From: RGIG464 sp045599585
GTDB lineage: Bacteria > Myxococcota_A > Bradymonadia > UBA4248
DNA: 64,000 bases
Assembly (NCBI GenBank): GCA_045599585.1
Contig: JAZRWH010000049.1
Location: 19,666 to 83,665 of the forward strand
Direction of reading: 5' to 3'
The notes below the pieces were generated by a model. The model was not told the DNA's origin, ran no database searches, and saw nothing but the letters and a program-made list of their open reading frames with translations. The stretch's first letter is position 1; each line of letters starts with the position of its first letter. A program made the position numbers and the translations under genes. Below, piece after piece: positions 47,719 to 56,483 of this stretch.

Positions 47719-49134
47719 TTACTCTTTACAGTAACCTGTTTGTGAATCACAGCCATTTGAACATTCTTCATAATCACTTGTAATATTATATAGATGGCCG
47801 TCTTTTGCTTTTTGGCAAATATACACTTCGCTATAAACTCTACCGCCTGCATACTGTCGGCAAGCTGCAGTTTGCTTATTTTCTTGCGTACAAGGTGTGG
47901 CACAATCGAGCAAACCATTGAGATCTTCTACACATCGATAGTCTTTACCATACGATATGCTACACTCAAAGCCCGAAACAAAACCGGCGTACTGCGGATT
48001 TTCTTCAACGCATTCCAGCCACCAGTTTCCCTGACATCTATCGGCGAACGACGCGGAAGAACAAGATTGGCCAATACTATCTGGTGTATAAAGACACGTA
48101 CCGTTTTTACAAACCGAGGCACAGGTTTTTACACCTTCCGTAAATGTCCAAATCAACGGGCCTTCTTTCGATTTTGTACACATTGTTGTAAACAACAAGT
48201 CGACCGTTGCCCCCGTATCCGAATGATAATCGCCCAGACACTCACCATAAAAATCGCCTTCACTCACGCAAGGTTCATAACAATTGGTGCCATCCGTAGG
48301 CGAAGTCGCACAGATATTTGCTTTGCAATCACGCACTTTTACGTGTGGCTCCGATTCCTGTCCTATAGTCTGAGAGCATGTAAACAGCCTGTTTCCATCA
48401 CAAAATGTCTTGAAATTAGACGTTTTACATTCATCACCGACCATAACGTCATTTAAGTTAGAGTGATTGAGATTGGTGCATGTGCCGTCAGCCTGGCAAA
48501 CTTCATTTTCGTTGCAGCTGCAGGACACACACTTACCAGCGACACACGTGTCAGAGTTCGGACAGGGATTAGAAACCGAACATTGGGGGGGGGCAGTTTT
48601 TACGCATTTTCCATTGCGACAAACAGTGTTTCCAGTTTCATCTTCGCATCGGCGCGTATCGGAGCAACTGTCTTCGGGGATACATTTTCTGTTATCGCAG
48701 ATCAAACCCTCACCGCATTCAAAGTCGCTTGTGCAAACGATATCCGAAATCGCAACACATTTAGAGTTCCTGCAAAGTGGTTCAGCGAGTGAACAATCGT
48801 CATTTTTGGTGCAAGTACCGGGATCGACGCAAGAATTGGCGCGGCAAACTTTATAGACATCTGCGCAATTCTTCGATTCAGAGCACTCAGGAGTGAAACA
48901 TATGCCATCATCAGAACAGAGTTTGCCAGGATCACAAGAAAACGCATCACATCGCTCGATACAAACTTTGACATCAGGATGACATACGAGCGTTTCAGAC
49001 TTACATTCAAGCGTCGTTTTGCAGCTTTTTCCAAGCAAAGATTCATTCTCTGAACTCGAGCTCGAGCTCGAGCTCGAGGAACAGCCTGCAGCAGCTAAGG
49101 CAGAAAACAATATAAATTTGTAAATTGACTTCAT
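47719..49134 (-). CDS. Cys-rich lipoprotein, cluster member 1, with homopolymer tract
   Basis: 471 residues from the ATG at 49134, preceded by GGGG. The lipoprotein signal ends in AAAGC and a run of ten Ser follows, written by (CTCGAG)4. The N-terminal half is a series of short disulfide modules (C...GKCV type), the C-terminal half a larger Cys domain with FCDGNRLFTC and GDFYGEC, clearly paralogous to the product at 52165. A run of nine Cs in the coding strand (48585-48593) encodes the PP of KTAPPQC; slippage there would shift the frame. Probably surface or periplasmic. Function unknown. Confidence 0.78.
   Translation of the reverse strand: MKSIYKFILFSALAAAGCSSSSSSSSSSENESLLGKSCKTTLECKSETLVCHPDVKVCIERCDAFSCDPGKLCSDDGICFTPECSESKNCADVYKVCRANSCVDPGTCTKNDDCSLAEPLCRNSKCVAISDIVCTSDFECGEGLICDNRKCIPEDSCSDTRRCEDETGNTVCRNGKCVKTAPPQCSVSNPCPNSDTCVAGKCVSCSCNENEVCQADGTCTNLNHSNLNDVMVGDECKTSNFKTFCDGNRLFTCSQTIGQESEPHVKVRDCKANICATSPTDGTNCYEPCVSEGDFYGECLGDYHSDTGATVDLLFTTMCTKSKEGPLIWTFTEGVKTCASVCKNGTCLYTPDSIGQSCSSASFADRCQGNWWLECVEENPQYAGFVSGFECSISYGKDYRCVEDLNGLLDCATPCTQENKQTAACRQYAGGRVYSEVYICQKAKDGHLYNITSDYEECSNGCDSQTGYCKE
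48585..48593 (-). repeat. C9 homopolymer inside a lipoprotein gene
   Basis: Nine consecutive Gs on the plus strand (Cs in the gene) in the middle of the coding region. The only such tract I found in the window. Confidence 0.9.
49055..49078. repeat. (CTCGAG)4 hexamer repeat
   Basis: Four exact copies of CTCGAG encoding alternating TCG/AGC serines just after the lipidated cysteine. Unit gain or loss would change the linker length without a frameshift. Confidence 0.9.
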
Positions 49135-49297
49135 ATTTACCCCAATGAACCAGAATATCTGCAAAAAACTTTATAGATATTTATAATGAAATTTACTTAC
49201 GTCCATCTCATCCGAATGTATTGCCGTCTAAATTTAATATTACAAACAACAATACAGCATTAAATAAGTCTATCCCCTAAATGTCAAACAATTTGTA

Positions 49298-50227
49298 TCA
49301 GATACATCCCTGTCCATCAACAAAACAGAAATCGTTGAGTGGGCAGACTTCGTAACCCGTTGCAACACGATAATAACTGCCGTTAACTTCAGTACATTTA
49401 AAGAGAATGAGACCGTTTACATAACCATCCCATGATTTTTGATCGGGATCACACTTGCTCGTGACCTGACCAACCTGTTCGGCCGTACAAGGGTCGGCAC
49501 AAACAGCGATGGAATTCATATTGATGCAAGCAGAATCTTGTTTACAGGCTTCGATCTGATAAATAAAATATTGTTCACTATAAACGCGACATGTTACAGC
49601 GTTGTTATCCGCACAAAATGAGGCAGAATCGGACGAACACTCGGTATGGCCGATGGTATCAAGCGTAACACAAGCATTGGCTAAGCAATAGAGTCCAGCT
49701 TTGCAGTCGCCATTTCCTGAACAGACAGCACCTTCTGCGCCATCCCCAGCGCCAGCACCACTGCCAATACATTGCCCATTCACACAATTATTGCTCACGC
49801 ACTGACTATTTTCTGAACAACTATCGCCGGCACTCCCATTGCCAGAGCCAGAGGTTGCAACGCATTTTTTCGACAAACATTTGTTGCTTTGGCATTCAGC
49901 GTCTGCATTGCAGTCAGCGCCTTCCTCACCTTTTTGCGTAGGCTCGGTATTTGTTGAACCCGGTTTGATGGCACACACAAATTTTTCATTGCAATAAGTA
50001 CTTCTGCATTCTTTATGCGCTTCACATGCCTCGCCATTTTCGAGCAAGTCATTTGGATCAACAGCACAAACGTGATCTTCACTGCAGTAATTGCTTGCAC
50101 ACTCAACTGATGCATTGCAGACATCGCCAAGGGCTGCCAACGCATCCGAAGAAGAAGATTCGTTGCAGGCTGTTCCTACACCGGCGCTCAAAAGTGCAAA
50201 CAAGATTACAAAATTTATATTTTTCAT
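49298..50227 (-). CDS. Cys-rich lipoprotein, cluster member 2
   Basis: 309 residues. The signal ends in GVGTAC. Four or five short units of the form C...EC.S.YC....C (for example ASVECASNYCSEDHVC) are joined by Gly/Ser-rich linkers, followed by a C-terminal domain with ASFCADNNAVTC and EACKQDSAC. The C-DN/GN-...-C pattern is shared with the neighbouring genes, so it is a shorter paralogue. AAAGGTG precedes the ATG. Function unknown; disulfide-bonded and exported by prediction. Confidence 0.76.
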   Translation of the reverse strand: MKNINFVILFALLSAGVGTACNESSSSDALAALGDVCNASVECASNYCSEDHVCAVDPNDLLENGEACEAHKECRSTYCNEKFVCAIKPGSTNTEPTQKGEEGADCNADAECQSNKCLSKKCVATSGSGNGSAGDSCSENSQCVSNNCVNGQCIGSGAGAGDGAEGAVCSGNGDCKAGLYCLANACVTLDTIGHTECSSDSASFCADNNAVTCRVYSEQYFIYQIEACKQDSACINMNSIAVCADPCTAEQVGQVTSKCDPDQKSWDGYVNGLILFKCTEVNGSYYRVATGYEVCPLNDFCFVDGQGCI

Positions 50228-50348
50228 AAATCACCTTTTATGCAAATCATTCAAGCTATGTAATCCTAAATAGAATACACACCTCTCTGGACTGACGAGA
50301 TTATAACTGAATAATATTCGATCATCCAGAGAGCAGCGCACATACTAC

Positions 50349-50378
50349 AAAAAAGCCCCTGTGAACAGGGGCTTTTTT
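50349..50378. terminator. Intrinsic terminator
   Basis: AAAAAAGCCCCTG-TGAA-CAGGGGCTTTTTT, symmetrical. It lies after the stop of cluster member 3 and so separates members 3 and 2. Confidence 0.92.
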
Positions 50379-50431
50379 GCATAATATTAACTATTTTAAC
50401 AAAAATAGTTTATTTTAATATCAACCCTTCA

Positions 50432-51472
50432 TTAGGCGGGATTGGGGCAGAAAGAGTAAGCCGTGCAACCGAGAGCCGGGCACTCAGGGAGACAGGATGT
50501 TCCACCGCAGGTTTCGGTGGATTCAACCCAGCTATAGGAGCCATCAGCAGCTTTTGTACATTTTTTGTAAGCAGCTTTTTCGTAACCACCGTAACCATCA
50601 TCGTCACCAGCGCAAGCCGTATAGACTTTTTTGTTTTCGTTTTCAGCATTGCAGGCATCCGTTACTTCAGCCTCAGGGAATACGCAAGCATAAACGTTGT
50701 CAGCGTTGAGCTGGCAGGTCGACTCACCTTTGCAGGCATTCACATCATAAAGCATACCCATTTCGCTGTCGACGCAGCTAACAAGAGAATTACCCACGCA
50801 GAAATCAGCTTCATTGCCAGAGCATTCGCTCATGTGGAAGCTAGTTGCTGTACGGCACTTGCTATTGACACAGTACTCGCCATCAGCGACTTTGCAGTCA
50901 CTATCTTGGGTGCAAGCAGCGTAATCGTCTTTATCAGTATTTTCTTTCTTTTCAGCGCAGATTCCGTCACCTTCTTCTGTCTGAACTTCACAATAGCCAC
51001 TTTTGCACTCGCTGTCGCCATTGCAGGCTTCACCGTTTTCGAGAAGAATGAGCGCGCATTTGATGTCTTTATCGTTTTTGGCACCCTCGGCTAGTTCATA
51101 GCCGTTTTTGCAGCTATAAACGCATTCGCAAGCATCACCATTTTTGGTAGCAACGGCTTGAGCATTTGTATCTGCAACGGTGCACTGAAGTGAATCGCAG
51201 TTGTCAGAAGGTTGGCTTTGGGCTTTGCAAATGAGCGTGCCATCGTTGACAGAGCTATCCTCCGGCTCATAGTTAGGATCGCAGGTGTATTCGCATTTGC
51301 AGGCATCGCCATCTGCTTTGGCAACAGCCGTTGCATGCGAAACTGCTTCACATTTCGAAACATCGCAAGTGACTTCTTTGTCTTTATCTTTGTCGTCATC
51401 CTTGTCATCGCTACAAGCAACAAAGCCCATACCAAGCGCTGCAAGCAACATTGCCATCGTAAACTTTTTCAT
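50432..51472 (-). CDS. Cys-rich lipoprotein, cluster member 3
   Basis: 346 residues. The signal ends in MGFVAC, followed by a DDKDDDKDKDKE linker. Two related units open the mature part (CDVSKCEAVSHATAVAKADGDACKC... is similar to the later CDSLQCTVADTNAQAVATKNGDACEC...), each followed by CxYxC. Next come C-x-SG-YC modules and a C-terminal part with ADFCVGNSLVSC and ACKGESTC, matching members 2 and 1. GAGGAAAAA precedes the ATG. It has its own terminator, so it may be expressed alone. Function unknown. Confidence 0.76.
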   Translation of the reverse strand: MKKFTMAMLLAALGMGFVACSDDKDDDKDKDKEVTCDVSKCEAVSHATAVAKADGDACKCEYTCDPNYEPEDSSVNDGTLICKAQSQPSDNCDSLQCTVADTNAQAVATKNGDACECVYSCKNGYELAEGAKNDKDIKCALILLENGEACNGDSECKSGYCEVQTEEGDGICAEKKENTDKDDYAACTQDSDCKVADGEYCVNSKCRTATSFHMSECSGNEADFCVGNSLVSCVDSEMGMLYDVNACKGESTCQLNADNVYACVFPEAEVTDACNAENENKKVYTACAGDDDGYGGYEKAAYKKCTKAADGSYSWVESTETCGGTSCLPECPALGCTAYSFCPNPA

Positions 51473-51841
51473 TTTTTCCTCACTTTTTTATTTTGTAGAA
51501 TGGCAGTCTATCTGGACTGCATAAACTCAAAACCTACAACAGAACACATAACACTACATGTGTTCCACAAGAGCACATAGTAGCACTAAGAATCCCATTG
51601 TGCAAATCAAAGGCCAATTTTTTTCTTCTCTTGGCAATTTTATTTTACTGAACTCATTTTTAGAAATTTTTTCTATCAAAACAACCCAAATTCCTTACAA
51701 TTAAATCATCTAAGCTAATTTTTAACAAACCTATTTTACAAAATATTGAATAATAAATTAATCATTTTTAAATTTTCGTAACGATTTTGACTATTTTTTA
51801 GATTTCTAAGACTGAATAATACGACATTTTTGTCGTAGTAA

Positions 51842-51866
51842 TCATGCGTGTTGTACGCATGATTTT
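51842..51866. repeat. Short palindrome
   Basis: AATCATGCGT-GTTGT-ACGCATGATT, no T-run. Apart from this and the repeat at 52007, the AT-rich gap 51473-52164 shows nothing. Confidence 0.5.
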
Positions 51867-52006
51867 CCCTTAAAATCCTCTTTTGGCTGCTTATGATTGA
51901 TCGAAGCATACATGGACAGAATTGTCATACCTCGTTCAAGGGCCTACCAAAGAGAAGCCTTTGCAACCTAGTTTTTACGTCAGCTTAACCGAAAAGTTGG
52001 TTTGAG

Positions 52007-52134
52007 GAGGGGGTAGCGGCGTATCCACGAGGCAAAAGCGCTCTAAACTCAAAAACTCTGTCGCAGCTGATCATAACAACAGATACATCGCACTTTTGCC
52101 GAGTGGATAGCAGCTCAGGGGGAAACCTCCCCCT
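52007..52134 (-). repeat. Framed bulged-hairpin repeat, copy 8, long apex
   Basis: G5/C5 frame, inner stem TATCCAC/GTGGATA extending imperfectly through GGCAAAAG/CTTTTGCC, then an apex of about 60 unique bases. The outer stem AGCGGC/GCAGCT has one mismatch. It is 30 bases past the stop of cluster member 4, in its direction. Confidence 0.8.
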
Positions 52135-52164
52135 ACCCTATACAATGAATAAATTACACAACTA

Positions 52165-53877
52165 TTAATTACACAAACCAGTTTTTACATTGCAGCCAGC
52201 GTTGCAAGGTAATTTTGCCATAGTAAAATAGCCCAGTCTTCCATCTTGCGAAAGAGCGCAATAATAATCATAGCTGTAATCTTCGCCATCTTCATCGACC
52301 ATACAAAGTGAGATGGACTCACCGGGAACGGAGCACGGACGAACACAATCGCCAATGAGATCAGGGTTATCAGCGAGTGCACGTTCGCTGGGGAGAGCGC
52401 AGAAGGCATCGGCTCCGGAGAGGGCACATGAGGTTCCGGACACCATGCCGCCATAAATCGGAGAGGAGCTGGTCGAATAACAATAGAGCAGCCAATTACC
52501 TTTGCAAACATCGGGATAAGAATCCGTCGTACAATTTATATGTTTATGAATTTCATCAGGTTCGTACGAACATCGTCCATTATTATAATTTACCAAACAA
52601 TCTTTATATCCGTTCGTTAAAGTCCATGCAGTTCCACCTTCAGGCATCATTTCGCATGTATGTGTAAAACAAGACTGGCCACCATAATAACTAATACAGG
52701 CACCATAAAAATCGCCAACGTGGGAACTTGGGCACGCTTCATGGCAGCCTATTCCCTCATCGGAAGTCGTGCCGCAAGCACGCGCACTGCAATCTTCAAC
52801 GCCAACATAAAAATCCTTATAACCACTATCAGAAGAGCTTGTACAATTAAATTTTCTGTTTCCTTCACAGAAGGCAAATTCAGGAGAATGGGTGCACGCA
52901 TCGCCAACACGTATATTTTTCGTAACAGAATAGTCTTTTTCTGAGCATGTACCATCAGGATTACAGCTTTCGTTTGCACTGCAATTACAAGCAACGCATG
53001 CTCCAGCCACACATGTCAAACCAGACGCGCAATCAGCAGTTTTTGTACAAGCAGTCTTTATTTTATCAATGCATTTGCCTTCATGACAAACCTTACCATC
53101 AGCGCAAGTACGTTCCAAACTACAACTATCATAGGGCACGCATTTATTCTTATCACATCCATACCCCTCGCCGCATTCACTATCATCATAACAAACGAGC
53201 GCATCGCGTGTTACGCATTTATTATTCTGACAAAACAATCCATGACCGCAAGCATCGATTGACGAACATTCAGAGACAAAACAGAGGCCATCCTCAGCAC
53301 AAGCCAAACCGGCACCACACGTACCTTTTAGGCACTTTGATACACATTTGCCAGCATCATTACAAACGGCATAATCCTCTTTACATGGCACTGTTTTAGA
53401 ACAATCTGCATCAACTACCTTATTATATTCACAAAAGCCGTTATCATTACAAAACTGATTCGTCGTGCAAAGTGAAGCATTTTTTCGACAATCCTCTGTT
53501 TCGACAGTCTCAGAAACGCAGACACCGAGGGGATTACACTTTTTGCTGCTATCTTTACAAGGAACAAAAATCGAGCATTCTGCTGTGACGCAAACATAAT
53601 CAACGCTACAAACCTTGCCTGGTTCAGTGCACGGTTTTTGGGCAGAACATTCAGGTTCATCATCGGTTTTGAGATCAACACAAATGCCACTTTCTGCACA
53701 AATCTGATTAGACTGGCAAAAATCTTCCTTACACTTTTCAATACAAGTATTATTAATACATATTTGGTTTGAACCCATGCAGTCATCTTTAGTATTGCAC
53801 GTTGTATTATATATCGCTGTTTCGTTACATGCACACAACAACGTTGCAGCCCAAAATATATGATATATTTTTTTCAT
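52165..53877 (-). CDS. Cys-rich lipoprotein, cluster member 4
   Basis: 570 residues. The signal ends in TLLCAC. About ten short modules of roughly 40 residues follow (C-x-x-NQICAESGICV, CKEDYAVCNDAGKCV and similar), like those of member 1 but more numerous. The C-terminal domain begins VGDACTHSPEFAFCEGNRKFNC and contains GDFYGAC, CKGNWLLYC and CNAGCNVKTGLCN; member 1 has the same elements in the same order, so they are clear paralogues. An extracytoplasmic, heavily disulfide-bonded product is expected. Function unknown. Confidence 0.78.
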   Translation of the reverse strand: MKKIYHIFWAATLLCACNETAIYNTTCNTKDDCMGSNQICINNTCIEKCKEDFCQSNQICAESGICVDLKTDDEPECSAQKPCTEPGKVCSVDYVCVTAECSIFVPCKDSSKKCNPLGVCVSETVETEDCRKNASLCTTNQFCNDNGFCEYNKVVDADCSKTVPCKEDYAVCNDAGKCVSKCLKGTCGAGLACAEDGLCFVSECSSIDACGHGLFCQNNKCVTRDALVCYDDSECGEGYGCDKNKCVPYDSCSLERTCADGKVCHEGKCIDKIKTACTKTADCASGLTCVAGACVACNCSANESCNPDGTCSEKDYSVTKNIRVGDACTHSPEFAFCEGNRKFNCTSSSDSGYKDFYVGVEDCSARACGTTSDEGIGCHEACPSSHVGDFYGACISYYGGQSCFTHTCEMMPEGGTAWTLTNGYKDCLVNYNNGRCSYEPDEIHKHINCTTDSYPDVCKGNWLLYCYSTSSSPIYGGMVSGTSCALSGADAFCALPSERALADNPDLIGDCVRPCSVPGESISLCMVDEDGEDYSYDYYCALSQDGRLGYFTMAKLPCNAGCNVKTGLCN

Positions 53878-53923
53878 TCAAATGCCCTTTTTGGTATTTC
53901 CATCTATCTTTAATATATAAAAA

Positions 53924-54015
53924 GGGGGAAGTCTCCCCCTGAGCGGCTATCTCGCCCATGTATTCAGCATGACACATGCTGAATACATGATCCTTCGATA
54001 CGCCGCTACCCCCTC
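53924..54015 (+). repeat. Framed bulged-hairpin repeat, copy 9, extended stem
   Basis: Standard frame and outer stem; the inner part extends to a long arm (CATGTATTCAGCATG pairing with its complement around an ACA loop) with a small internal loop. It lies between cluster members 4 and 5. Confidence 0.85.
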
Positions 54016-54088
54016 CTGCTCTATGTCAGCAGGCTGGTTGATGATTAACACGCCTAAGCATAACTCTATAAACGCCCTAGTATATCAT

Positions 54089-56197
54089 TTAGTTGCATCT
54101 GCCTGTTGAATAGCTGCAACTACACTCTTCAGAATCCTGATAATAATATGCTTGAATGCCTTCACTATTATATTTGCAGAGATATCGATCGCTGTAATCC
54201 ACTTCGTAAGACTCATCAGAAGTATCATAACCACAGCCATACCATTCTTTTGCAGAAGCGTCGTTACACATTTGAACGCATCCAACTAATTTTGTTCCAG
54301 GGCGTTTCGCACACGTAAAATTATCACCATAGAATTTATCTACTACCCCGACATCCCAATCAATATAATTTGTTTTGCAGTCATAGACCATGACCATACC
54401 ATAATACTCGCTACACTGAACGATGATATTACCTTCACAGTGGTCTTGATATGCCGAAGCCGTGCATGGTTTGCCCTGTGCAGCATAAGCTTCTTGCAAA
54501 CAGACGTATTCAGAGTTTGTGCTAGGCATAAGACAAACAAGTCCCGTAGCACATTTTTGCGTTTTATCCATGGGATCACACGATTCACCAAGGCCCAAAC
54601 CATTCAATTCAGCAGAGGGAACACAACGGTTATCCGCTGTACAACGCTGCCCTTCGGGGCAAAGTTTTGATTTAGACTCACAATCTTGTTTTGCTGTAAG
54701 ACAGGTAGATTTTTGACTTTCGCAAGTACGTTTGTCAGATTTGCATGTATTTGTTGCTTCGCAGGCTGCAATTTGCGCTTCATCTGTTAGCGAAGCGCAA
54801 TCCTCTTTATCAGCCTTGATGCACGCATTTCGTTTTGTTTCGCATGCCGTTTTGGCATCGAGCTCCTTTTCGCAATGATTCGGGCAATTCTCATAAAAGT
54901 TGCCAGCGTCAAGGCAGGCAAACAATTCAGTATGACATTTACTGTATGCTTCAGATTCAGCACCACAGGAATCACACGCTGTAATCTCGCAATCGAATTG
55001 TGAACAATCAAATTTAGCATCACAATCATCACAATTCTTATAGAAATAACAATCGTTGTTTGGCTTGACGGGCTCGACACATTTGTAATCTGCAGAACAC
55101 ACTTTTGTACCCGAGCAAGGATTATAAGAAGAGCATTCACCTTTAACGCACATGCCTTCATCACCGCACAGGAGTCCCTGAGCCGCGCAAGATTCTGGTG
55201 TGCATACCGGCTTGCAAAGTCCAGTTAAGGTTTCACAATACTTATCCTCAGGGCACTTAACGCCCTGCATCGTACACTTGTCGACACAATGGCCTTCATC
55301 ACAAACTTGGTAGGTCAAAGAGCAGGCGTCGAGCGTTGAGCAATCCGCTTGGATACACAATCTGGAGTTAGGATCACAAACTTTGCCATCTTGACAAGTT
55401 TTCGACGCACAGGGTTCCACGCAACGCCCATCCGTATCGCATAGTTTATCAGCACCACACGAATCATCAGAGGTACATTTATCAATACACGTATGTATTG
55501 TTTTTGAGCCCGGCGTCAGATCACACACTGTTAAATTATTTTTACAAGCATCGACTTCGGAGCACTCGCCTACATGACAAAGTTTATCCGAAGAATCACA
55601 ATACTTTCCGTCACCGCACGATCCTGCCGAACACTTTTTGACGCACTTACGCTCGGCGGTATCGCAGACAAAGGTGTCATCAAAACCTTTTTCGGAGCAG
55701 CGCTGCCAAGTTGTACAATCACCTTTGACGCATACGCCCTCATTGCTGCAAGCAAATCCCGTCTCACAGCCCGTTGTATAACATTTTTTGACGCACACAC
55801 CTTCGTCGCTGCAACGGAGATAAGACTCGCAAAGATGTTGTTCGCTGCACTTTTCGCCTTCTTTAGCAGTACCTTTTTTTTCGGGATCATCTACAGGGGT
55901 ACCACGCTCTACGCACTTTGCCCCTTGACAAACCAAGTCACCAGAACAGGGAACAATATCGCTACATTCGCCTTTAGTGCAAATGCCACTCGATGGACAA
56001 ACTTCGTCCTTACCGCAGCTATCTTTCGTACACTTATTTAAACAATAATGGTTGATACAAACTTTAGAACTATCGCTGCAAGTTCCATCTTCGGAGCAGG
56101 GTTCAAGGGAATCAGAACTCGTATTTTTAGTCTCACTACAAGCCTGAGCCAATGCAGCACACAAAGAGACAGCCAACAACAGACGGATGGGTTTCAT
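54089..56197 (-). CDS. Cys-rich lipoprotein, cluster member 5
   Basis: 702 residues from the ATG at 56197, preceded by AAGGAG and followed at once by a lipoprotein signal ending in LAQAC; the longer frame to 56287 adds no credible sequence. Around ten short Cys modules are followed by an unusual middle part (about 390-520) rich in Cys, Lys, Glu and Ala and probably helical (ELDAKTACETKRNAC, CESQKSTCLTAKQDC). The C-terminal domain has DHCEGNIIVQC and WYGCGYD, related to the ends of the other members. Function unknown. Confidence 0.77.
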   Translation of the reverse strand: MKPIRLLLAVSLCAALAQACSETKNTSSDSLEPCSEDGTCSDSSKVCINHYCLNKCTKDSCGKDEVCPSSGICTKGECSDIVPCSGDLVCQGAKCVERGTPVDDPEKKGTAKEGEKCSEQHLCESYLRCSDEGVCVKKCYTTGCETGFACSNEGVCVKGDCTTWQRCSEKGFDDTFVCDTAERKCVKKCSAGSCGDGKYCDSSDKLCHVGECSEVDACKNNLTVCDLTPGSKTIHTCIDKCTSDDSCGADKLCDTDGRCVEPCASKTCQDGKVCDPNSRLCIQADCSTLDACSLTYQVCDEGHCVDKCTMQGVKCPEDKYCETLTGLCKPVCTPESCAAQGLLCGDEGMCVKGECSSYNPCSGTKVCSADYKCVEPVKPNNDCYFYKNCDDCDAKFDCSQFDCEITACDSCGAESEAYSKCHTELFACLDAGNFYENCPNHCEKELDAKTACETKRNACIKADKEDCASLTDEAQIAACEATNTCKSDKRTCESQKSTCLTAKQDCESKSKLCPEGQRCTADNRCVPSAELNGLGLGESCDPMDKTQKCATGLVCLMPSTNSEYVCLQEAYAAQGKPCTASAYQDHCEGNIIVQCSEYYGMVMVYDCKTNYIDWDVGVVDKFYGDNFTCAKRPGTKLVGCVQMCNDASAKEWYGCGYDTSDESYEVDYSDRYLCKYNSEGIQAYYYQDSEECSCSYSTGRCN

Positions 56198-56221
56198 GTC
56201 AGAACTCCTTAAATTGCCAAA

Positions 56222-56263
56222 AGCCGGAGCAGTTCCAACTGCTCTATCCACTGCTTTTAGCCT
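56222..56263 (-). promoter_or_regulatory. Leader hairpin ahead of cluster member 5
   Basis: In the untranslated leader, minus strand, AAAGC...GCTTT encloses the perfect stem GAGCAGTT/AACTGCTC. It lies about 25 bases before the start codon and may affect translation or transcription. No known riboswitch recognised. Confidence 0.35.
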
Positions 56264-56419
56264 TCTACACTGCGCTTTACAACACACCTGTACCTACACG
56301 CAACAAGTAGAATGATTTTATTTATCTGCTGAGCCACAGTGCAATTGCGTCCCAGAGTGTAAACAGCAGCCGTCCCCAAAACATAAAAAAAGCTGAAAGA
56401 CTCAGATTTAGGACTCTAT

Positions 56420-56455
56420 GAAAAAAAAAGCGCACTCAGCGAAACTGAGTGCGCT
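56420..56455 (-). terminator. Intrinsic terminator of the carbamoyltransferase gene
   Basis: Minus strand AGCGCACTCAG-TTTCG-CTGAGTGCGCT followed by nine Ts. Confidence 0.92.
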
Positions 56456-56483
56456 AACAGCTATAAGCTAAGCGATTTGGCGA

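Noticed and set aside
47794..48456. Long plus-strand reading frame opposite cluster member 1
   Set aside because: It is the complement of a Cys-rich coding region with a clear signal peptide and paralogue; no support for a gene.
56222..56263. tRNA-like structure
   Set aside because: Part of it recalls a tRNA D-arm, but no acceptor stem, anticodon arm or T-loop can be formed.
56198..56287. N-terminal extension of cluster member 5
   Set aside because: A clear lipoprotein signal and AAGGAG start at 56197; the extension would destroy export.
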